Shown here: positions 1-9,287 of the stretch, piece by piece
Layout: the number at the start of each line of letters is the position of its first letter
Numbering within the stretch: position 1 is the stretch's first letter
Source of the DNA: Verrucomicrobiota bacterium
Lineage (GTDB): Bacteria; Verrucomicrobiota; Verrucomicrobiia; Opitutales; Opitutaceae
NCBI GenBank assembly: GCA_016721945.1
Contig: JADKHC010000001.1
Location: forward strand, 248,001 to 312,000
Reading direction: 5' to 3'
Length of the DNA: 64,000 nucleotides
Position numbers and translations under genes: made by a program
The notes under the pieces: model-generated
Database searches by the model: none
Told to the model about the DNA's origin: nothing
What the model saw: only the letters and a program-made list of their open reading frames with translations

Positions 1-3
1 AAT

Positions 4-313
4 GGAACCGCAGATGAACACCGATAAACACGGACTCTGCTGAGCCGTAACGATGCTGTAGAAACATAATCTTCAGCGTGGAGCGATGTGCAAAAGGTGG
101 AGCCCAATGTCCCCATCGGGCTTAATCAGCGACGTTCTCAGAATAGCCCGTTTGGGACAACGGGCTCCACCTTCAATTGCATGGTTACGGCTGAGGATTT
201 TCTAGCGCAGCGCTGAAAACTCCGACTTCACCAAGACAATAAGCGATCAGATCGCCAAACGCCCAGTGTTGTTTGATTCCAGATCTGTGTTCATCGGCGT
301 GCATCTGTGGCTC
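4..313. repeat. MITE-like element with terminal inverted repeats and a nested REP pair
   Basis: About 29 bases at the left end (4-32) are the imperfect reverse complement of 285-313. Both carry the words CAGATG, ACCGAT or GCCGAT, and AACAC. The inside shares the word GGCGATCTGATCGCT (in inverted orientation) and an ATTGCATGG-TACGGCT word with the element at 18944-19130, so the two belong to one dispersed family. A separate palindromic pair (94-173) is nested inside this copy. No coding sequence is seen in 1-433 apart from the start of the next gene. Confidence 0.6.
94..173. repeat. Inverted pair of REP-like units
   Basis: Two 29-base arms (94-122 and 145-173) beginning AAGGTGGAGCCC are inverted relative to each other, with about four mismatches and a 22-base spacer. 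Each arm can itself fold (AGCCC..GGGCT). This is the form of a bacterial REP doublet (BIME-like). It lies inside the larger element at 4-313. Confidence 0.65.
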
Positions 314-433
314 CCAAAGCCAACGCCACACCTCGGCGTGAGCATTCGATCCCACATAGCACGCCATTTGCTTTTTGGCCGTTTCGAGCGAAATTCCCCG
401 CCGGTCAGCGCGTAAAAAACTGAGGAGAAAATT

Positions 434-1045
434 ATGAACCCAAAAACGACCGCAATAGTACTGATCGAATATCAAAACGACTTCGCCGCCGAAGGAGGGG
501 TCTTTCACGATGCCGTCAAAGGCGTGATGCAATCAAACCACATGCTCGCCCACACTATGGATGTGGTCGAAGCAGCCCGCGAAGCAGGAGTCACCATCGT
601 CCACGTCCCCATCAGCTTCAGTGGCGACTACCACGAGCTTAACCAATCACCGTACGGAATTCTAAAAGGCGTGGTGGACAACAAAGCTTTTCGCAAAGGC
701 ACGTGGGGCGTTGATATCATCGACGAGTTAAAACCGCGGCCCGGAGACATCGTCATCGAGGGCAAACGTGGACTCTGCGGATTTCAAAGTACCAATCTGG
801 ATTTTATTCTGCGCAACAAAGGCATCCAAACTGTGGCCCTCGGCGGCTTTCTCACCAACTGCTGTGTAGAGTCGACAATGCGCAGTGCCTACGAACTCGG
901 CTACGAAGTGATCACACTCAAGGACTGCACCGCCGCTACCAGTCTAAAGGAACAAGATGCCGCACTCGAATGCGACTTCGGCATGTTCTCGCATCCGATG
1001 AATCACGATGAATTCATCGAACAACTGTCCGCCGTGACGGCGTAG
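434..1045 (+). CDS. Isochorismatase-family cysteine hydrolase
   Basis: The 203-residue product has the single alpha/beta Rossmann-like domain of the isochorismatase/nicotinamidase superfamily, at the usual length. The catalytic Lys is at 111 (GKRGLCGF) and the nucleophilic Cys at 144 (TNCCVES), in the expected order. The first acid of the usual triad, normally Asp in a DxQNDF context, is Glu12 (IEYQNDF). The family hydrolyses amides or vinyl ethers of small cytosolic metabolites, and the substrate cannot be told from sequence. The start is supported by GAGGAG seven bases upstream of the ATG. A rho-independent terminator follows at 1079-1112, so the gene is probably monocistronic. Confidence 0.85.
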   Translation: MNPKTTAIVLIEYQNDFAAEGGVFHDAVKGVMQSNHMLAHTMDVVEAAREAGVTIVHVPISFSGDYHELNQSPYGILKGVVDNKAFRKGTWGVDIIDELKPRPGDIVIEGKRGLCGFQSTNLDFILRNKGIQTVALGGFLTNCCVESTMRSAYELGYEVITLKDCTAATSLKEQDAALECDFGMFSHPMNHDEFIEQLSAVTA

Positions 1046-1078
1046 ATCGGCACAACGACATCTCGGAATCGAATTCGA

Positions 1079-1112
1079 CCACCGGCGCAGTCCATGTGCC
1101 GGTGGTTTTTTT
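1079..1112 (+). terminator. Rho-independent terminator after the isochorismatase-like gene
   Basis: CCACCGGC (1079-1086) pairs with GCCGGTGG (1098-1105) and is followed by seven T residues (1106-1112). It lies 33 bases after the stop codon. Confidence 0.8.
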
Positions 1113-1343
1113 ACCCTTCGAAGTCCGCGGATTCGCTCTCGTGGACGGGTTAATAACATTCGGTCACTTCGAGTGCTGAGCCGAGACATTCGCCAAGGCC
1201 AAAGTTGGGAAGCTATCGCCCGTCAGACAATAAATGCTCCGCCTGAGACAAAAATTGCGGCGGAAACCGAATCGCTTGCTGGCCGTCGGCCCGTAAACTT
1301 CGGCTTCGAAAGATCGTTCGCCAACCCCCGCCAAAAACACGGC

Positions 1344-2234
1344 ATGAAAAATATCCCCGTTCTGAACGTGTGCGAGACCAGTCTCGCCGCGGCCTATGAA
1401 AAAGCGCTCGTCTCACTACACGAAAACGGAGTCCGGTTTCGCACCCAGTACGACAAACCCGGGGATCCCCTGAGTCTCGATTGCACGTTGAATCTTACCG
1501 TGCTCGATCCGCTCTCGGAGCCGATGATCCACAAAGCATTTCCCGGCGGCATCGAAGATCTGCGCGAGTACGTGATGGAGCTCAGTGGCGCGAAAGACCA
1601 CTGGGTGAAAAACCTAAACGATCCAGCCGATACGCGCTGGGAATATACATACCACGGTCGCCTCGCCAACTATGGGAGCTGGCAGGAAAAGCAGGATGGC
1701 AAGCCGGTGCGCGCGGGCGGCTTCAGCATCGACCAAGTCGAGGGCGTGATCGCAAAACTGGTTAAGCAGCCTTTCACCCGTCAGGCGCAGATGATCACCT
1801 GGATGCCGAACATTGATCTAGAGTGTTACGATCCACCCTGCCTGCAGTCGCTCTGGTATCGCTTGATGGAAGATGAAACCGACGGCGTTTCCTGGCTCAA
1901 CTGCAACATACGTTTCCGCAGCAACGATGCCTGGGGCGCGAGCTTCATGAACATGTTTGGTTTTATCATCTTCAGCCGCGACGTCATCGCCGCTGAGATC
2001 TCTCGTCGTACGGGAAAAACTATCAAGCTCGGTCGCCTCAACTGGCAGGCCGACTCGTATCACATCTACGGCAAAGATATCGCCGACGCAAAAAAACGCC
2101 TCTTCGACCGCTTGAGCCAAGGCACCCTGGCCGATCGCAGCTACGAATTCACCGACCCGACGATTCAGGAAATGTACACTGAAGCCGAAGCTGCGGCCCG
2201 CGAAAAAATAGCCGACTACGACCGCAACCACTGA
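1344..2234 (+). CDS. thyA: Thymidylate synthase-family protein
   Basis: The product is 296 residues if started at the ATG at 1344 (KNIPVLNVCE). An open frame runs further upstream to 1173, but that stretch is low-complexity and does not look conserved. Thymidylate synthase-like landmarks occur in order: DPPCLQS with the presumed nucleophilic Cys166, an Arg-Ser-Asn-Asp stretch (RFRSNDAWG) followed by SFMN, and a DSYHIYG substrate-binding segment. The family methylates dUMP with methylenetetrahydrofolate to give dTMP. The motifs diverge from the classic PCH and LGxPFN forms, so it may be a divergent ThyA or a related pyrimidine-modifying enzyme. A decayed second copy of its last 145 bases lies at 5924-6070, across an apparent insertion. 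Confidence 0.65.
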   Translation: MKNIPVLNVCETSLAAAYEKALVSLHENGVRFRTQYDKPGDPLSLDCTLNLTVLDPLSEPMIHKAFPGGIEDLREYVMELSGAKDHWVKNLNDPADTRWEYTYHGRLANYGSWQEKQDGKPVRAGGFSIDQVEGVIAKLVKQPFTRQAQMITWMPNIDLECYDPPCLQSLWYRLMEDETDGVSWLNCNIRFRSNDAWGASFMNMFGFIIFSRDVIAAEISRRTGKTIKLGRLNWQADSYHIYGKDIADAKKRLFDRLSQGTLADRSYEFTDPTIQEMYTEAEAAAREKIADYDRNH

Positions 2235-2586
2235 TCAGCCAACGTCCCGTCCGTTTGGACATTAGCAGGACGGTTGCTCCATCATCGGCCATGGGCAGTA
2301 TGGAGCCCTTCCTGCGCTCACAAAGCATAAAGTCGGATTCTCAAGTGGGGTCGGTATAACCTTAATTCCGCAGTTGAAACCGCTAATTTTCGCTAATTGG
2401 CGCTAAATCAGAGACATTGATAAAAAAACACCTTATCTCCTCTCAGGTGAACTCCTTTGCTGCGTATACCGGGGGCAAACTTCCGAAATTAGCGGTTAAA
2501 CAACTACTAGTTTTAGGATAAATGATAAAGCCAGCCTTCGCTTTCTATAAAACCGGCGTTATAAAATGGCCGGAACGGTCAACGCG
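2235..2586. other. Intergenic stretch with a 12-bp inverted repeat
   Basis: No gene is seen. AACCGCTAATTT at 2378-2389 is the exact reverse complement of 2486-2497. Two further partial CGCTAA words follow the left arm (2391 and 2401). The spacing of about 96 bases is too long for a terminator. It could be an element end or a protein-binding site cluster at the left edge of the inserted segment. Confidence 0.4.
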
Positions 2587-5421
2587 TTAAAACCTCGGTG
2601 ACGCTTTTATTAGTATACTGCTATGGCTTTTCTTTACATCTCTACATTCCGCCTTTTGGCAAAAACCAAAGACTCGTATAAAGGCCAGCAAGCTAATGGC
2701 TGTTAGGAACCATACGCTCGGTAAGCCACCACCGCGAGGGCCACCAAAGTGGGGTATACGACCAGAGCTTGAGGGCCATACGCCGACCCCACTTGAGGAT
2801 GACGTACCTGAGATACCACTCGACGAGTTCGTACTAAGCTCATCGGCTTTCAATACAATCGCTCCCACCCGACTGACGCCGTCAGCGAGCGTGATAACTC
2901 CAACCAAGTGTAAGCGACCATCCTCTGTGAAAAACACTGCGGAGACCGCAACGCCCGATCGGGACGCGATGTCGGGCAGGAAAAAACTGGGGTCCAGACT
3001 ACCGTTCGCATTCAGCCGCACGATACCTGAACACCCGGCACCATTGAAAGTCGTGAAGTCTCCTCCCGCCACTATTTTCCCGTCTGGTTGCAGGGCGATT
3101 GAAGCAACTTGGCCGCCGGAGAATCCATCGCCCGGCATAAACAAGGTATCTACACTCCCATCCGCATTTAACCGCGCGATACCCGAACGCGAGACTCCAT
3201 CAAAAGTCGTAAAGTCTCCTCCCACCACTATTTTCCCGTCTGGTTGCAGGGCGATTGAAGCAACTTGGCCGCCGGAGAATCCATCGCCCGGCATAAACAA
3301 GGTATCTACACTCCCGTCCGCATTTAACCGCGCGATACCCGAACGCGAGACTCCATCAAAAGTCGTAAAGTCTCCTCCCACCACTATTTTCCCGTCTGGT
3401 TGCAGGACGATTGAAGTAACTCCGCCGCCGGAAAATCCATAGCCCGGCACAAACGAGGTATCCAGGCTTCCGTCTGTATTCACTCGTACGATACCTGTAC
3501 TAGCAATGCCGTTAAAGCTCGTGAAATCTCCGCCCGCAATAATACGGCCATCTTCCTGTAGAACAATGGAAGAGACTTTTCCTCCAGCGAATCCTTCGTT
3601 CGGGTCAAACGAGGTATCCAACAGTCCATCTGAAGTCAGCCGTGCAATACCTGCACGCGGCGTGGCATGAAAGAGAGTAAAGCTTCCACCCACAACGATC
3701 TTCCCGTCTTTCTGCAAGACCACAGTGTCGGCATACCCGCCAAAAAAGGGCTCGGTGTTAAAGCTTAGGTCCAGAGAACCATCAGAATTTAATCGCCCGA
3801 AATGGTGACGGTATAGCCCATCAATAGAGTCGAAGTAACCTGCTATAATATATTTCCCATCAGTCACAGGCACCATAACATAAGCACCGCCCGGAATCTG
3901 AGATGGGGGAGCCGACAAGGTCGGATCCAACGCGCCTGTTGTTGAAAGGCGAACCAAGCGAGGGAACACTGTACCATCGGAAAAATAGCCGTTCAAAACG
4001 ACTCGTCCGTCAGACTGCAACGCAATCGTTTCAACGTTGCAGGTTCGATCCGCTGGATTGACACCTAACGTACGGTGTAAATCATAATCAAAGGAGGTAT
4101 CCAATGATCCATTGGCATTCAATCGGACAATACCGGAATAGGGCACACCGCTTAGATTAGTAAAACGCCCACCTAGGATATTTTTCCCATCTGGTTGTAG
4201 TGCTATCGTGTTAAAACTCCCAGCCGCTAAGCAAGGATCGGCGTGAAAGGAAGTATCCAGCGAACCGTCTTTATTCAACCGTACAACCTGCGGACAATTC
4301 GAGCCGTTGAAATGCGTGAAGATTCCTCCCACCAAAACCTTCCCCTCAGGTTGTGAGACTAACGCGCTCGGACGAATCCCAAAACCAGTTCCCAGATTGA
4401 ATGTCGAGTCTAGCGTGCCATCAGTATTCAACCTTTCAATTCCTATGCAGTTTGACCCGTCGCTATTCGTAAAGTCATTGCTATACACAATCATCCCGTC
4501 GGCCTGCACAACGATATCATAGACCGAACCAAGGTAGGTATCTATAATTCCTCCGCCGTGGTGGGAGACGCCGGGACCTCGATTTATTCGAATCCAACCC
4601 TGCGGAGCGTGGAACGCCGTGTCGAGCGATCCATCCGTATTCAGTCGTACTATACCTCCGCATGAAACGCCGTTAAAGTCAGTAATACGGCCGCCGGCCA
4701 AGATTCGGCCGTCACTCTGTATGACGACGGAGTTAATTACGCCGAACCCAAAGCCTGTCCCGGTATTAAAGGTCGAATCCAGTGTTCCATCAAGATTTAG
4801 CCGCACAACCCCTTCTGGCCCGGCAACAACAATCCGGCCATCAGACTGCACTGCCGCTGTACCACTAAAAAAACCATACCGATTGAATGCCGGGTCAAAC
4901 GTACCGTCGGTCCTGAACCTTGCGATGCCTAATCGCAACTCGCCGTTTTCACTGTAAAAACGGCTTCCGACGTATATGTCACCACTGGGTGCTAAGGCCA
5001 AAGCTTCAATCCCGATATCTACCGTACACTGAATTCTAGCCGAAAAGCTCTGGTCGGTACGAAAAATATTGCCGTACATAATAGGTGCGGCTGGGTCCTG
5101 GGCATTGCGGGCCAAAGCGCCATTAGCGTTCACGTGCATCAAATCGCATTCTGAATGGATATACCTTCCTGATTCAGATGCACCATCCGGCGTTGGCTCA
5201 CATATTTGACGCCAGACGTTGGATCCCACATTCAAGCCTCTGCCAGTCAACTTAAACTCGCGGTCAAAATTAGGACAAGCCCCATGTTCTGCGCTACGAT
5301 CACAGCCAATGCGCGACACCTTATGAGCAATCACGGTGTGTGCGCTTAAACTAATAGAGTAAGTCCCGATCAAGCCAATAAGCCTTAATATACTTCGAAT
5401 AAATATTGCTTTATTATTCAT
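2587..5421 (-). CDS. Secreted delta-60 repeat surface protein
   Basis: The 944-residue protein starts with a hydrophobic segment (about residues 8-28, a probable signal peptide). A cysteine-containing N-terminal region of about 150 residues follows, then roughly thirteen to fourteen repeats of about 50-55 residues of the delta-60/DUF5122 type: a LQPDGKIVVGG core followed by ARLNxDGSLDxSF. Such repeats form propeller-like extracellular domains. After the repeats come a Ser/Gly-rich linker, GGGLPS and a hydrophobic segment (WFLTAISLLAF) with a basic tail, resembling a surface-anchoring C-terminus. The tail is longer than typical for sorting signals, so anchoring is inferred. The flanks look more AT-rich than the surrounding DNA. 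The thyA remnant beyond its 5' end suggests it arrived by insertion. Confidence 0.8.
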   Translation of the reverse strand: MNNKAIFIRSILRLIGLIGTYSISLSAHTVIAHKVSRIGCDRSAEHGACPNFDREFKLTGRGLNVGSNVWRQICEPTPDGASESGRYIHSECDLMHVNANGALARNAQDPAAPIMYGNIFRTDQSFSARIQCTVDIGIEALALAPSGDIYVGSRFYSENGELRLGIARFRTDGTFDPAFNRYGFFSGTAAVQSDGRIVVAGPEGVVRLNLDGTLDSTFNTGTGFGFGVINSVVIQSDGRILAGGRITDFNGVSCGGIVRLNTDGSLDTAFHAPQGWIRINRGPGVSHHGGGIIDTYLGSVYDIVVQADGMIVYSNDFTNSDGSNCIGIERLNTDGTLDSTFNLGTGFGIRPSALVSQPEGKVLVGGIFTHFNGSNCPQVVRLNKDGSLDTSFHADPCLAAGSFNTIALQPDGKNILGGRFTNLSGVPYSGIVRLNANGSLDTSFDYDLHRTLGVNPADRTCNVETIALQSDGRVVLNGYFSDGTVFPRLVRLSTTGALDPTLSAPPSQIPGGAYVMVPVTDGKYIIAGYFDSIDGLYRHHFGRLNSDGSLDLSFNTEPFFGGYADTVVLQKDGKIVVGGSFTLFHATPRAGIARLTSDGLLDTSFDPNEGFAGGKVSSIVLQEDGRIIAGGDFTSFNGIASTGIVRVNTDGSLDTSFVPGYGFSGGGVTSIVLQPDGKIVVGGDFTTFDGVSRSGIARLNADGSVDTLFMPGDGFSGGQVASIALQPDGKIVVGGDFTTFDGVSRSGIARLNADGSVDTLFMPGDGFSGGQVASIALQPDGKIVAGGDFTTFNGAGCSGIVRLNANGSLDPSFFLPDIASRSGVAVSAVFFTEDGRLHLVGVITLADGVSRVGAIVLKADELSTNSSSGISGTSSSSGVGVWPSSSGRIPHFGGPRGGGLPSVWFLTAISLLAFIRVFGFCQKAECRDVKKSHSSILIKASPRF
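3079..3390 (-). repeat. Two near-perfect 156-bp tandem copies inside the delta-60 gene
   Basis: The segment from CCCGTCTGG at 3079 recurs at 3235, and its first bases again at 3391, giving an exact 156-bp (52-codon) period. The first two units differ by about one base and encode identical protein repeats. Other repeats in the gene are far more diverged, so this duplication is recent. Confidence 0.9.
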
Positions 5422-5923
5422 ATTAAATCAATTAAAGTAGCATTACCATGAAAAGATATAGAGCATATCAATTTATAATACTGTTCGATTTCAGGCCGCC
5501 GCGCTTCGCAAGTCGACTAGCTTTAAATATTCCGACCGGGTTGATACGTGCCTAATCGTTAGTAGCAGGTTATTGAGTATATCCGCATCGATTGTCATGC
5601 CGCCCAGCCCTGTCTTGGGGTAGAACGCAGGCCCTTATTACTCTATCGAACCATGAAGAGGCAAACCTTTTACACTCCTTTCAGTGGTGGGATCGCAGCA
5701 CCATTTTAGCCGCAGAAAAGTCCCTTCCTTAGATTCGAACCACTGCATATCGGTTTACTGCAATGCATAAGCGCGGATTCTTGATCAAAATCGATTACCG
5801 TGAGCGCATAGCTAAACCATTCGTGATTTTCAACTGGCGAACCACGTCTTTGTTTTTACCGGCATATTCAGTGCAGCGCGTTGGGCTTCTGAAGACGAGC
5901 CGTATCCGCAAGACTGCAATGCG

Positions 5924-6070
5924 AAAAACGCCTCTTCGACCGCTTGAGCCAGGGCACACTGGCCGATCGCAGCTACGAATTCACCGATCCGACGATTCAA
6001 GAAATGTACACTGAAGCCGAAGCCGCAGCCCGCGAAAAATCGCCGACTACGACCGCAACCACTGACCAGC
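5924..6070 (+). pseudogene. Decayed duplicate of the thyA 3' end
   Basis: The 147 bases align to 2092-2240 at well over 90 percent identity, including the thyA stop codon and a few bases beyond it. A one-base loss near 6040 (five A residues instead of six after CGCG) disrupts the frame. No 5' part of the gene is present. The sequence upstream of 5924 is unrelated to thyA. Confidence 0.85.
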
Positions 6071-6139
6071 GCCAGAGATTGCCGAGCTAACGTAAAGGTT
6101 TGTAGCGGCTTCGACTTTTCAAGTCACGGTACATATTCG

Positions 6140-6170
6140 GCCCCATGCTTTCGGCCAAGCATGGGGCTTT
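6140..6170 (+). terminator. Strong hairpin downstream of the thyA remnant
   Basis: GCCCCATGCTT (6140-6150) pairs perfectly with AAGCATGGGGC (6157-6167) around a six-base loop and is followed by TTT. It may be the original terminator of the thyA locus, now separated from the intact gene. Confidence 0.6.
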
Positions 6171-6457
6171 GAAGGCTGCGTGATACCATGAACCTGAAAA
6201 CCGCCATTGAACTCCCAAGAATGGAAGAAACAAAGCATGCACAGTAAGTTACGTTTTGGATTGTTTCACCTGTAAGATGAAATCAGGCCAAAACACTTTC
6301 CGTAGCTAATCGATTGCCCTTAGCTTCTTTGCTTCTTGGTAGTTCCTATCCGACTGCGGAATTTAGGATGAACGAGTTTTTAAGTTTCTAGTAAAAAGCA
6401 ATTTCCATGAGTTGAAAGATTGCAGGGCGCGTCTACGGAGACCGAATTAGTGTAACC

Positions 6458-9211
6458 ATGCTTCCCCGCTTCTTCACGTTTTGCACCGTGGTCTCTTTTT
6501 GCCTTGGCTTAACCGGTTGTGGTGGCGGTGGCGGCGGTTCGTCGAGTTCACCCAATCCGTCGAGCTCTTCATCTTCAAGCTCCAGCTCGTCCAGCAGCTC
6601 GTCGTCTTCGTCGAGCAGCAGCGAGGCCTCTTCTTCTGGTTCGTCCTCCAGCAGTTCGTCGAGCTCTTCCAGCGGAGCAATGACCGTGCGGGTGCAGACC
6701 ACGCAAGGTGGCGCCCAGATTCACGTGAACGGCGTGCCAGTGCCTGGACGTTTCTTTTATGCGAGCCGTGCCGATCTGGGATTCACAACCAGCGACTCTT
6801 GGCAGGAACAAAGTTTCGACGTGGTCCCCTTCAGGGATGTCACCGGACTCGCCACTCTGCAACTGAGGTTTACCAACGCCCCGGGGGAATACTTCATCCG
6901 GGATATCCACTTTATCGATACAACAACGGGTCTGCCCGTCTTCCTGGAAGGTAGCTTCGACACGCAAGCGGCTTTCAACTCAGTCTGGAATGTATGGCCA
7001 CAGGGAGCAGCCAACACGGTGGGAACAGTCGCGGTAGACCAGGGAGCATTACACGTGGTTATCCAGGATCCGGCCGATGGGGTGTGGCCCGGCTTTCATC
7101 TCTACTCGAAATTCACCTCTCTCGTAAAAGGTCGAACCTATCGCTGTACACTATCAATTAAAGGCACCGCCGGGAACGCAGTCATGCCGGTGATGTATGC
7201 TGTCCCGGAAACCGGCCGGGTAAGCTACACGCGCCTCGGCGCACCGGAGAGCCCGCTGGAAAGAGAGGTGGTGCTGGCGCGAGATGCCGGCGTGCGGTTC
7301 ATCAGCGTTGCGGCTCCTGCCTGCTGGGATCCGCCCGGGATGGCAGATGATTGGTCGCCATTGGACGCGGTGATTGCGAGTATCGTCAAATTGCATCCGC
7401 AGGCTTTGGTCGTCCCGCGGATCGACCTGAATGCGCCTGCGTGGTGGAAAAAACTCCACCCTGAGGCGGTGACAAAATACGAGGATGGAATAAATGGTTC
7501 GTATAATTCCGTTTCAAGCCGTCATTACCGCGACGACGTGTCGGCTCAAGTGGAGAAGATATGCCGACATCTGTGCGAGGCGTTTCCCGACAATTTCGGC
7601 GGCGTTCATCCCGCCGGTCAAAGCACGAACGAATGGTTCTACGAAAACGCGTGGAAAAACCTGTTTCTTGGTTATGACGATGCCACGCGCGATGCATGGC
7701 GGACCTATTTGCAGAACGCCGGCCAGGCAGGTGCATCGACGGCAGAGGTGCCAACGCCAGCGGAGCGCCACGCGGCACCAAACGGCTGCCTGCGTGATCC
7801 CGCTACGGAAGCGCGACTCATTCTGTTCAATCAATTCTGGCAAAAAGAAATGGCGGATACGGTTCTGCAAATCGCCGCAGCCGCGCGGCGCGGAACCAAT
7901 GGCACGCGGTTGGTCCTCTTTTTCTATGGATACTTGTTCGAGTTCGGTTCGATGGCTAACGGCGCCAGCAATGCGGGCCACTACAACCTCGGGCGCGTTC
8001 TTCAGTCGCCGGACATCGACATCCTCTGCTCGCCTTGGAGCTACTACGACCGCGCCTGGATCGGAAGCGGACCCTGCATGAGCGCCGTCGAGAGTGCACA
8101 GCTGCACGGTAAGCTCTGGCTCAACGAAGACGACACCGGTACGCATCTGGCCAAGGACGTGCCCTCGTGGCAGACGAGGGTCAACACCTACGAGGAGACC
8201 ATCGATGTTTTGCGCCGCAACCAGTCGCAAGCAGCAATACGCGGCCTGGCGACCTGGTGGATGGATCTTAAAGGAACCGGATGGTTCGACGATGTTCGTT
8301 TGTGGGATCTCCAGCGGAAATTGTCGGCCATGGATGAGCTGGCGCTCGGCCGCGAAAAACCTTTCATGCCGGAAATCGCCCTCGTGGTGGACGAGTTGAG
8401 CATGTGCCATCTCGCCACCGGAGCGACGACGATGTCCACGCCTTTGATTTATTATTCCCGAGGTTCGTTTGGCCGCTGCGGTGCACCGTATGGCCAGTAC
8501 CTCATGTCGGACGTTTTGGCGGGCAAGGTCGGCGCCAAACTCCAGGTCCATCTCACTGCGTGGGCCATGTCCACAACCACTCGCCAGGCACTCGCCCAAA
8601 CCCGGCAATCCGAAACCACCCGCGTCTGGTGCTACGCCCCCGGCTACATCGGAAGTGAAAAAATGGATACAGCGTATATGGTCGAACTCACGGGCTTTTC
8701 CTGCAAGCTGGTCAACCTCGCTAATCCACGCTCGACTCCTACGGCACAGGGCAAGTTGGCAGGGCTTCCCGTATCCTGGGGAGACTCGCAGAAGATCACG
8801 CCGCTCTTCACAGTCGATACGCTGGCTGGCGACACGATCCTGGCGACTTACAGCGACGGCAGCCCGTCCCTCGTGTTGCGCAAATCCGCACACGGCTCCG
8901 ATGTGTTCATGGGCACGCCTGCCTGGACACCCGAGTTGGCACGCACCCTGGCCTCCTTGGCCAGCGTACATCTTTATTCAAAAACCAACGTCGTGCTGTA
9001 TGCAGGCGATTGCCTTGTATCGGCCCAGGCCCTACAAGATGGCCCGGTGTCGCTCGATGTGGGGGTGAATGGCGCGGTAGTCGAAATCTCCGATGGTTCT
9101 GCTCAAGGCCAGGGACCGAACCTCACTCCAACATTGCGAAAGGGTGAGACGCGAATCCTCGCCACAAGCGACGTCATGCCCTTTGCCGATACAGCGACCA
9201 TCGCCAAGTAA
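6458..9211 (+). CDS. Secreted lipoprotein glycoside hydrolase, GH42-like (clan GH-A)
   Basis: The 917-residue product has a lipoprotein signal peptide with lipobox LTGC (Cys21) and a glycine run. A poly-Ser linker of about 45 residues follows, then a beta-sandwich-like N-terminal module (about 75-240). The large hydrolase region (about 245-640) resembles GH42-like (beta/alpha)8 barrels. Candidate catalytic residues are Glu392 in STNEWFY (acid/base) and Glu557 in WLNEDDT (nucleophile). The C-terminal 270 residues resemble the trimerisation and beta domains of such enzymes. It probably acts on extracellular oligosaccharides from the outer membrane; galactosidase activity is possible but not provable here. 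It is the first of four poly-Ser-linked lipoproteins in a row. Confidence 0.65.
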   Translation: MLPRFFTFCTVVSFCLGLTGCGGGGGGSSSSPNPSSSSSSSSSSSSSSSSSSSSSEASSSGSSSSSSSSSSSGAMTVRVQTTQGGAQIHVNGVPVPGRFFYASRADLGFTTSDSWQEQSFDVVPFRDVTGLATLQLRFTNAPGEYFIRDIHFIDTTTGLPVFLEGSFDTQAAFNSVWNVWPQGAANTVGTVAVDQGALHVVIQDPADGVWPGFHLYSKFTSLVKGRTYRCTLSIKGTAGNAVMPVMYAVPETGRVSYTRLGAPESPLEREVVLARDAGVRFISVAAPACWDPPGMADDWSPLDAVIASIVKLHPQALVVPRIDLNAPAWWKKLHPEAVTKYEDGINGSYNSVSSRHYRDDVSAQVEKICRHLCEAFPDNFGGVHPAGQSTNEWFYENAWKNLFLGYDDATRDAWRTYLQNAGQAGASTAEVPTPAERHAAPNGCLRDPATEARLILFNQFWQKEMADTVLQIAAAARRGTNGTRLVLFFYGYLFEFGSMANGASNAGHYNLGRVLQSPDIDILCSPWSYYDRAWIGSGPCMSAVESAQLHGKLWLNEDDTGTHLAKDVPSWQTRVNTYEETIDVLRRNQSQAAIRGLATWWMDLKGTGWFDDVRLWDLQRKLSAMDELALGREKPFMPEIALVVDELSMCHLATGATTMSTPLIYYSRGSFGRCGAPYGQYLMSDVLAGKVGAKLQVHLTAWAMSTTTRQALAQTRQSETTRVWCYAPGYIGSEKMDTAYMVELTGFSCKLVNLANPRSTPTAQGKLAGLPVSWGDSQKITPLFTVDTLAGDTILATYSDGSPSLVLRKSAHGSDVFMGTPAWTPELARTLASLASVHLYSKTNVVLYAGDCLVSAQALQDGPVSLDVGVNGAVVEISDGSAQGQGPNLTPTLRKGETRILATSDVMPFADTATIAK

Positions 9212-9287
9212 ACAACCCCGGGGCAAGCCCCGAGGCATTTAACCAAACTAACGCACACCCACTTGCCCGAGATCTATTCTGTCATTT

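Larger units (their letters stand above)
5422..6457. other. Gene-free kilobase between the delta-60 gene and the glycoside hydrolase cluster
   Basis: No convincing gene is present. The stretch holds the thyA 3' remnant (5924-6070) and a strong terminator hairpin (6140-6170). An ATG-started frame at 5763-6014 only reads into the remnant and is not considered real. Confidence 0.6.

Noticed and set aside
2696..3442. A repeated open frame on the plus strand across the delta-60 gene
   Set aside because: The repetition only mirrors the delta-60 repeats on the opposite strand.
5763..6014. An 83-codon frame over the thyA remnant
   Set aside because: It reads the remnant out of its original frame and has no other support.
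7514..8971. A 485-codon open frame on the minus strand within the GH42-like gene
   Set aside because: It lies wholly opposite a gene with signal peptide, linker and domain structure, and its translation is Arg/Gly/His-rich without any motif. It is a GC-skew shadow.
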